Source of the DNA: Rhodobacterales bacterium
Lineage (GTDB): Bacteria > Pseudomonadota > Alphaproteobacteria > Rhodobacterales > Rhodobacteraceae
Assembly: GCA_025357355.1 (NCBI GenBank)
Contig: JANXPK010000541.1
Location: 1-18,655 of the forward strand
DNA: 18,655 nt
Reading direction: 5' to 3'
The notes under the pieces are model-generated. The model had not been told where the DNA came from. It searched no databases and worked only from the letters and a program-made list of their open reading frames with translations. The position numbers and the translations under genes were made by a program. Positions 14,031 through 18,655 of this stretch are shown here, piece by piece. The first letter of the stretch is position 1; every line of letters starts with the position of its first letter.

Positions 14031-15260
14031 TCAGTCTTGATATTTGCTCATCAGCAACGTCGCATTGGTGCCGCCGAAACCAAAGCTGTTGGACAGCACA
14101 GAATCGAGCGCGACGCCTTCGCGCAAGGTCGTGACGATCTCGGACGGGTCCAACGCGGGGTCCAGCGTCACCACATTGGCCGAGGCGGCGATGAAACTGC
14201 CCTGCATCATGATCAGCGAATAGATCGCCTCATGCACGCCGGTGGCGCCCAGGCTGTGCCCGGTCAGCGACTTGGTCGAGGCAATGGGCGGGGTCCTGCC
14301 ACGGCCAAAGACCCGGCGGATCGCCTCGACCTCGGTCACATCGCCGACCACGGTCGAGGTGCCATGGCTGTTGATGTAATCGACATGCCGCCCGGCAGGC
14401 AGCGTCGCCAGCGCCAGCTTCATCGACCGCTCGCCGCCTTCACCCGAGGGTGCCACCATGTCGTGGCCGTCCGAGGTGGCGCCGTACCCTGTGACTTCAC
14501 CGTAAATCTTGGCCCCGCGCGCCAACGCATGCGAAAGCTCTTCCAGCACCACAACCCCGCCGCCACCTGCAATGACAAAACCGTCACGCGTTGCGTCATA
14601 GGGCCGCGAAGAGGTGGCGGGCGTATCGTTGTACTTCGACGACATCGCCCCCATCGCATCGAACAGGCACGACAGCGTCCAGTCCAGTTCCTCGCCGCCA
14701 CCGGCAAACACGATGTCCTGCTTGCCCATCTGGATCTGTTCGGCGCCGTTGCCGATGCAATGGGCCGAGGTTGAGCAGGCCGAGGTGATCGAATAGTTGA
14801 CCCCCTTGATCTTGAAGGGTGTCGCAAGGCAGGCCGAGTTGGTCGACGACATGCAGCGCGTCACCATGAACGGCCCCATCTTCTTGGGCGCGCCCTTGTT
14901 GATCACCGCATCGAAAGCCAGAAAGAAGTTGGAGGTGCTCGGCCCGCCCGACCCCATGATCAGGCCCGATCGTTCGTTCGACACGTCATGCGGTTCCAGC
15001 CCACTATCGGCAATCGCCTGCTTCATCGCCAGGAAATTATACGCCGCCCCCGGTCCCATGAACCGCAGGTCGCGCTTGTCGATATGGTCCTCCAGCACGA
15101 TCTGCGGCTGGCCCTTGACCTGACTGCGAAAACCGTGCTCGGCATAGTCCGGCGCCGCGACGATGCCGGACTTTCCGGCGCGCAAGCTGGCCTCGACTTC
15201 GGCGGCCGAATTGCCGATGGGAGAGATGATGCCGATGCCGGTGATGACGACGCGACGCAT
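14031..15260 (-). CDS. fabB: 3-oxoacyl-[acyl-carrier-protein] synthase I
   Basis: FabB condenses malonyl-ACP with acyl-ACP and is needed to elongate the cis-3-decenoyl product of FabA, the committed step to unsaturated fatty acids. The 409-residue protein has the thiolase-fold Cys-His-His set: C162 in SITSACSTSAHCIG, H299 in NSHGTSTVVGD, and K330/H335 in TKSLTGHSLGA. Its pairing with fabA favours FabB rather than FabF. ATG 15258-15260 follows AAGGAGG about six bases upstream, the strongest ribosome binding site in the window, suggesting high expression. Confidence 0.95.
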   Translation of the reverse strand: MRRVVITGIGIISPIGNSAAEVEASLRAGKSGIVAAPDYAEHGFRSQVKGQPQIVLEDHIDKRDLRFMGPGAAYNFLAMKQAIADSGLEPHDVSNERSGLIMGSGGPSTSNFFLAFDAVINKGAPKKMGPFMVTRCMSSTNSACLATPFKIKGVNYSITSACSTSAHCIGNGAEQIQMGKQDIVFAGGGEELDWTLSCLFDAMGAMSSKYNDTPATSSRPYDATRDGFVIAGGGGVVVLEELSHALARGAKIYGEVTGYGATSDGHDMVAPSGEGGERSMKLALATLPAGRHVDYINSHGTSTVVGDVTEVEAIRRVFGRGRTPPIASTKSLTGHSLGATGVHEAIYSLIMMQGSFIAASANVVTLDPALDPSEIVTTLREGVALDSVLSNSFGFGGTNATLLMSKYQD

Positions 15261-15358
15261 GGGGGGCCTCCTTGAACTGCTATGGCCTGTTTAGGTCAGA
15301 GGATTGGGCTGGGCAAGCAAGTAGCGCAGGGCAGCCCTTGGCCGCCTGCTGCCCCATT
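15261..15358 (-). other. Gap between the small membrane-protein gene and fabB
   Basis: This 98-base spacer contains one inverted repeat, GGGCAGC (15329-15335) with GCTGCCC (15348-15354), a 7-pair stem with a 12-base loop just after the stop of the upstream gene. No T-run follows, so it is a poor terminator but could trim or partly attenuate the fabA transcript. I see no convincing promoter for fabB. Confidence 0.3.
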
Positions 15359-15820
15359 TCAGGCCGCCGCGGTGGGCAGCGAGTCGATGATGATCCGAAA
15401 ACTTGCCGGGTAACCTGATTTGAAGCCTTCCCAGCTTTCCACGAAGCCCGGATGCATCAGATGCGCCTGGCAACCTCCGCGATAAGCGTCCCAGACCTCA
15501 TCGCTGATCAGATGCTGCTCGAACTGAACATAGCCGCTATAAACAAGCGACATGAACGACATGGCGACATTGTCGAAACGGTATTGGTCTTCTTCAGACA
15601 AGGATGCGCGGTCTTTGCGTCCCCTTGTGTAAAGTCCGGCATGTTCGACCAGCATTGAAAAAACCTCGCGCTCCAAACTCATCAAAGCCTGGACTGTCGC
15701 GCCTTCGATGGCCTGCGCATTTCGCCGAACTTCATAGACCAGGAACCCCACCGATATGACGACGCCCAAGCCCCCCAGGGCGGAAGACAGTGCTGAAATC
15801 GCCTCCCAGTTCCAGTTCAT
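15359..15820 (-). CDS. Hypothetical single-pass membrane protein between fabA and fabB
   Basis: A 153-residue protein of unknown function. One membrane helix is clear at about residues 8-31 (ISALSSALGGLGVVISVGFLVYEV), followed by a positive RRN and a mainly helical soluble domain with conserved-looking aromatic residues (Tyr, Phe, Trp) to the C-terminus. The MNWNWEAISALSS... start resembles a widespread, uncharacterised alphaproteobacterial family of N-anchored helical proteins. The start codon is nine bases after the fabA stop and follows GAGGCAGG, so it is translated with fabA. A 98-base gap separates it from fabB. Base composition is slightly less GC-rich than the flanking fab genes, which fits an insertion into an older fabA-fabB pair, but this is inference. 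Confidence 0.8.
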   Translation of the reverse strand: MNWNWEAISALSSALGGLGVVISVGFLVYEVRRNAQAIEGATVQALMSLEREVFSMLVEHAGLYTRGRKDRASLSEEDQYRFDNVAMSFMSLVYSGYVQFEQHLISDEVWDAYRGGCQAHLMHPGFVESWEGFKSGYPASFRIIIDSLPTAAA

Positions 15821-15829
15821 CGGCCTGCC

Positions 15830-16339
15830 TCACGCCTTGCTCAGGGCCACCTTCATGTCGGTCACTTGATAGATCACATCACCATCCGCCTCGACGATGC
15901 CATCAGCGACACCCATGGTCAGGCGGCGCGACTGGATCGCTTTGGTGAAATTCACGCGGTAGGTCAGCATCTTGCGGTCAGGACGCACCATGCCCGTCAG
16001 CTTGACCTCGCCCACCCCCAGCGCATAGCCCCGCCCCTGCCAGCCGCGCCAGCCAAGATTGAAGCCGGTCAACTGCCACAACCCGTCAAGGCCAAGACAG
16101 CCCGGCATGATCGGATTGCCGGGAAAGTGGCAGGCAAAGAACCATAGGTCAGGCGTGATGTCGAATTCGGCCACGACATGGCCCTTGCCGAACTCGCCAC
16201 CATCGCCCGAAATGTCGGTGATGCGGTCCATCATCAACATCGGCGGCGCGGGCAGTTGCGCGTTGCCGGGGCCAAACAGTTCCCCGCGCGAACACGTCAG
16301 CAGCGCCTCCTTGTCAAAAAATGTCGGATAAGCCCCCAT
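15830..16339 (-). CDS. fabA: 3-hydroxydecanoyl-[acyl-carrier-protein] dehydratase/isomerase
   Basis: FabA dehydrates 3-hydroxydecanoyl-ACP and isomerises the double bond, introducing unsaturation at the C10 stage. The 169-residue protein fits the family length (about 170). Motifs are RGELFGPGNAQLPAPPMLMMDRI (18-40) and the active site ACHFPGNPIMPGCLGLDGLWQ (69-89), with catalytic H71 and D85. ATG 16337-16339 gives the standard start MGAYP and follows AGAAGGA about nine bases upstream; the longer frame to 16432 is discarded. It heads the minus-strand fab cluster and is divergent from irr. Confidence 0.96.
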   Translation of the reverse strand: MGAYPTFFDKEALLTCSRGELFGPGNAQLPAPPMLMMDRITDISGDGGEFGKGHVVAEFDITPDLWFFACHFPGNPIMPGCLGLDGLWQLTGFNLGWRGWQGRGYALGVGEVKLTGMVRPDRKMLTYRVNFTKAIQSRRLTMGVADGIVEADGDVIYQVTDMKVALSKA

Positions 16340-16369
16340 CCCACCGGTCCTTCTCGCCTGTTTCAACCC

Positions 16370-16398
16370 GTGTAACACCCCGTGAGAAGTGGTTGCAA
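16370..16398 (-). promoter_or_regulatory. Candidate fabA promoter
   Basis: On the minus strand TTGCAA (16393-16398) is followed after 17 bases by TTACAC (16370-16375). Transcription would begin near 16363, leaving a leader of about 25 bases before the fabA ATG. A moderate match with correct spacing and location. It lies in the 230-base divergent fabA-irr region, which has no other gene that I can support. Confidence 0.35.
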
Positions 16399-16512
16399 GG
16401 GTGCGGGGCCACAAGGGTTGGCCAGCCCGCATGGGCGATTATCGGCACAAGGGCTTGCAGTGCCTCTCCGCCGCCTGACTTGCCCTGCCGCGGCCCTGCG
16501 CGCATATGTGAC

Positions 16513-16541
16513 TTGTTCAAGGACGCGCAAGGGCGTTATGA
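16513..16541 (+). promoter_or_regulatory. Candidate irr promoter
   Basis: TTGTTC (16513-16518), 17 bases, TTATGA (16536-16541). Predicted start near 16548, about 22 bases before the TTG start codon of irr. I looked for a clear Irr or Fur-type inverted repeat around it and did not find a convincing one. Confidence 0.35.
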
Positions 16542-16569
16542 CTGGGATAAAGTTGACAAAGGCAGGCAC

Positions 16570-16986
16570 TTGACCACGGCGCAGCACTCCCTTGTGACCT
16601 CTTGGCTGGCGCGCGGCAACCTGCGCCCGACCCGGCAGCGGCTGGCCCTTGCCACCCTGCTGATCGGCGACGGCGAGAACCGCCATGTCACCGCCGAAAG
16701 CCTGTATGCCCAGACCGCCGCCTGCGGCGAAAAGGTCAGCCTTGCCACCGTCTACAACACCCTCAGGGCATTTTGCGCGGCGGGGCTGATCAATGAAATC
16801 GTGGTCGACGGCGCGCGCAACTATTTCGACACCCGCATGGATGATCATCCGCACTTCTACTGGGAAGACAGCCACGCCCTGACCGACGCCCCGGCAGATG
16901 AAGTCGTGATCACCAGCCTGCCCGCCGCACCCGCTGGCATGCAGGTTGCCCGCGTCGATGTTGTGATCCGGCTCAAGCGCGCCTGA
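16570..16986 (+). CDS. irr: Iron response regulator, Fur family (Irr-type)
   Basis: A 138-residue Fur-superfamily repressor. The DNA-binding winged helix includes LRPTRQRLALATLLIGDGENRHVTAESLY (18-46) and recognition helix SLATVYNTLRAF (57-68). The dimer domain has DGARNYFDTRMDDHPHFYWED (80-100), where the HPHF segment takes the place of the HHH heme-binding stretch of Bradyrhizobium Irr. There is no CxxC structural zinc site and no N-terminal heme regulatory motif; both facts fit Rhodobacterales Irr better than Fur, Zur or PerR. No ATG is suitable. The TTG at 16570, after AAAGGCAGG, gives the normal length; a GTG at 16594 is an alternative without a ribosome binding site. Divergent from fabA. 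Confidence 0.88.
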   Translation: MTTAQHSLVTSWLARGNLRPTRQRLALATLLIGDGENRHVTAESLYAQTAACGEKVSLATVYNTLRAFCAAGLINEIVVDGARNYFDTRMDDHPHFYWEDSHALTDAPADEVVITSLPAAPAGMQVARVDVVIRLKRA

Positions 16987-17018
16987 GCGCCGCCCCTTCT
17001 GTCACTGGAATTCTGCCA

Positions 17019-18272
17019 ATGTCGCGCACGCTTTGCCTTCTCGCCCTGCTGATCGGCCTTGCGGTTCTGCGGCCGCTGCCGTCACAGGCCTACTTCAAAG
17101 AGATTTCCGCCGCCCCCGCCGCCCATGACATCATCTGGGGGCCGCAGATCACCCTCAACCCGCCCGGCCGCGCCATGGGCCGTTACCCGCGTCTGGTCGT
17201 GGTCCGCAAGGGCGCACATCAGGGCGATCTTCTGCTCAGCTATCAGACCGGCTCGGATGGCGGCGATTTCATGATGTACCGCTCGTCTGATCAGGGCCGG
17301 ACCTGGGCGCCGCCGGTCATGGTCAATCAGGCGACGACTGAGTGGGACTACGCCAGCTGCAACATCATCCAGCTTTCCGATGGCCGCCTGATGATGACGA
17401 TGCAACGCCGGGCGCGCGGCACCAATCTCGGCAAGGATTTCTACATCGACATCAAGTTCTCATCCGATGGCGGCGACACCTGGGGCCCGCCGCAACAGGT
17501 GTTCCAAGGCGCCAACTGGGAGGGCCGCGCAATCGAGGTGCCGCATGACGCCAACGGCGACGGCATCCCCGACATCTACCTGTTCTACACCCAGCGCGTC
17601 ATCGACACCCATCTGCCCGCCGCCACCGCCTCGCGCCACAACGACCATGGCCGCGCCGTGGCTTTCGTCGCGTCCTACGATGGCGGCAAGACCTGGGTCG
17701 ACCCCAATCCCGAACGCTTCACCGGCCACATCGTCCACCGCGACTACCGCGAGGGCCCGCATTTCGACCCGACCGACGCCAGCGGCGGCGGCATGCCGCA
17801 GCCATTCCTTTTGCCCAACGACCGTGTGGCCTTTGTCGCCGAGGAACTCAGCAAGCAGGACAGCCCCCTCGTCATCGCCAACGATCCCGGCGACTGGGAC
17901 TGGACCGGTCCCAAGTTTCAGGGCCCGTGGACCAGTGCCGACTATGACGGCAGCGCCGACAACAACGTCTATCCCAAATCGCCCGACAACGTCTGGGTGG
18001 CCGAGAAGTATGAGTTCAGCAAGGCGCCCTATGCCGCCGTGCTCCCGGATGGCCGCATCGCGATGGCATCGCAATCCCCCTTCGTCGTCCGGGTCTGGGT
18101 CGGCGACAAGACCGCCCACGACTTTCAGCCGCAAGAGCTGCCCTTTGGCAAGAATACCGCCGTCTGGCCCTTCATCGAGCCGATCTCGCCGACCGAGGTC
18201 ATGGTGGGTGGCGGCTCCAACCAGCCGGGCGACAATTTCATCTACCTGCGCATCGGCAAGATCGCACCCTGA
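17019..18272 (+). CDS. Secreted Asp-box (sialidase-like beta-propeller) protein
   Basis: A 417-residue exported protein, probably periplasmic or secreted. A Sec signal peptide (LCLLALLIGLAVL core, predicted cleavage after SQA at 22-24) precedes a beta-propeller with three sialidase Asp boxes: SSDQGRTW (89-96), SSDGGDTW (148-155 +/- 1) and SYDGGKTW (219-226). A calcium-loop-like DANGDGIPD is at 177-185. The propeller is that of exo-alpha-sialidases and related glycosidases such as GH93 exo-arabinanases. The sialidase arginine triad and catalytic Tyr/Glu cannot be assigned with confidence, so glycosidase activity and substrate remain open. Start ATG 17019 is 32 bases after irr. It converges with a trehalase gene, which suits a carbohydrate-use role. 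Confidence 0.82.
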   Translation: MSRTLCLLALLIGLAVLRPLPSQAYFKEISAAPAAHDIIWGPQITLNPPGRAMGRYPRLVVVRKGAHQGDLLLSYQTGSDGGDFMMYRSSDQGRTWAPPVMVNQATTEWDYASCNIIQLSDGRLMMTMQRRARGTNLGKDFYIDIKFSSDGGDTWGPPQQVFQGANWEGRAIEVPHDANGDGIPDIYLFYTQRVIDTHLPAATASRHNDHGRAVAFVASYDGGKTWVDPNPERFTGHIVHRDYREGPHFDPTDASGGGMPQPFLLPNDRVAFVAEELSKQDSPLVIANDPGDWDWTGPKFQGPWTSADYDGSADNNVYPKSPDNVWVAEKYEFSKAPYAAVLPDGRIAMASQSPFVVRVWVGDKTAHDFQPQELPFGKNTAVWPFIEPISPTEVMVGGGSNQPGDNFIYLRIGKIAP

Positions 18273-18278
18273 CGGGCG

Positions 18279-18655
18279 TCAATCCGCCAGATCAAGGTAG
18301 ACGCCGTTCGACCAACCAAAGCCGTCCTGCAGCGCATATTCGCCGCCACCGCTGGCGGCCAGCGGGTCCAGCACATTGTATTTTTCGACAAACTTGCCGC
18401 TCGCCGCAAACACCGCGTCACACGTCGCCAGCCAGCGCCGCCGCAGCACGTCGGCCAGATCGTCAAAGCCGTACCGCCTGAGGCCCTGCACCGCGATCCA
18501 GTTGAGCGGCGCCCAGCCGTTCGGGCTGTCCCATTGTTGGCCACAGGTGATGTCCGTGGTCAAAAGCCCGCCCGGCGCCAGCAGATGCGCCTGCATCCAG
18601 TCCACCGCCCGTCGCGCCTGTTCCGGCGTCGCGGCGCCGGCATACAGCGCAAACA
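18279..18655 (-). CDS. Alpha,alpha-trehalase (GH37), C-terminal part (gene cut by window edge)
   Basis: Trehalase hydrolyses trehalose to two glucose molecules. The visible 124 residues carry the GH37 signature GQQWDSPNGWAPLNW, matching Q-W-D-x-P-x-x-W-x-P, and the C-terminal glycine-rich GGGEYALQDGFGWSNGV block that lines the active site. The frame is open to the last base of the window, so the N-terminal three quarters or so and any signal peptide lie outside; cytoplasmic (TreF) and periplasmic (TreA) forms cannot be told apart. The stop is six bases from the stop of the Asp-box protein gene (convergent). Confidence 0.9.
   Translation of the reverse strand, partial: FALYAGAATPEQARRAVDWMQAHLLAPGGLLTTDITCGQQWDSPNGWAPLNWIAVQGLRRYGFDDLADVLRRRWLATCDAVFAASGKFVEKYNVLDPLAASGGGEYALQDGFGWSNGVYLDLAD

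Noticed and set aside
16340..16569. N-terminal extension of irr or of fabA into the divergent region
   Set aside because: Both frames are open, but family lengths, ribosome binding sites and standard N-termini (MGAYP for FabA) favour the shorter starts.

Overview
The window is a GC-rich stretch of ordinary chromosome from an alphaproteobacterium, almost certainly Rhodobacterales (Rhodobacteraceae). The best single clue is the short leader before metK, which matches the SAM/SAH riboswitch, a class known from Rhodobacterales metK genes. Supporting clues are an Irr-type Fur regulator divergent from fabA, the S1 protein N-terminus (MCAKATMEDFEALL...), and the order ybeY-corC-lnt-metK-trmB. I see no phage, insertion sequence, CRISPR array or horizontally acquired island.

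Layout. 1-795 (-): start of rpsA, cut by the window edge. 947-1601 (-): a putative lytic-transglycosylase lipoprotein. 1810-2190 (+) and 2196-2555 (-): a DoxX-like membrane protein convergent with a small cupin. 2680-10404 (+): a long run of genes in one direction, ybeY, corC, a 352-base structured spacer, lnt, riboswitch-metK, a macro-domain gene, a palindrome-rich spacer, queF, trmB, a YedK/HMCES-like gene and a Stf0-like sulfotransferase. It ends with tRNA-Gly(UCC). 10493-16339 (-): GST and VOC genes, then a fatty-acid cluster transcribed fabA, small membrane protein, fabB, fabI, RDD protein, M50 metalloprotease. 16570-18272 (+): irr and a secreted Asp-box (sialidase-fold) protein. 18279-18655 (-): the C-terminal end of a trehalase.

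How the genes fit together. The plus-strand block holds translation and envelope housekeeping: rRNA maturation (YbeY), lipoprotein N-acylation (Lnt), SAM supply (MetK) and SAM- or GTP-derived tRNA modification (TrmB and QueF). fabA, fabB and fabI give the unsaturated branch and the enoyl reduction step of type II fatty-acid synthesis. They are followed, nearly without gaps, by two integral membrane proteins.

The most interesting non-coding structure: the SAM/SAH riboswitch; a corC-lnt spacer with several strong hairpins, two of which compete for the same bases; three copies of the palindrome TTTTTCGCAGAAAAA in about 95 bases before queF; a perfect TetR-operator-like palindrome before ybeY and the cupin gene; and an imperfect palindrome before the VOC gene. 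No clearly new multi-gene system is evident. Motif and fold assignments were made by reading the sequence, without database searches.
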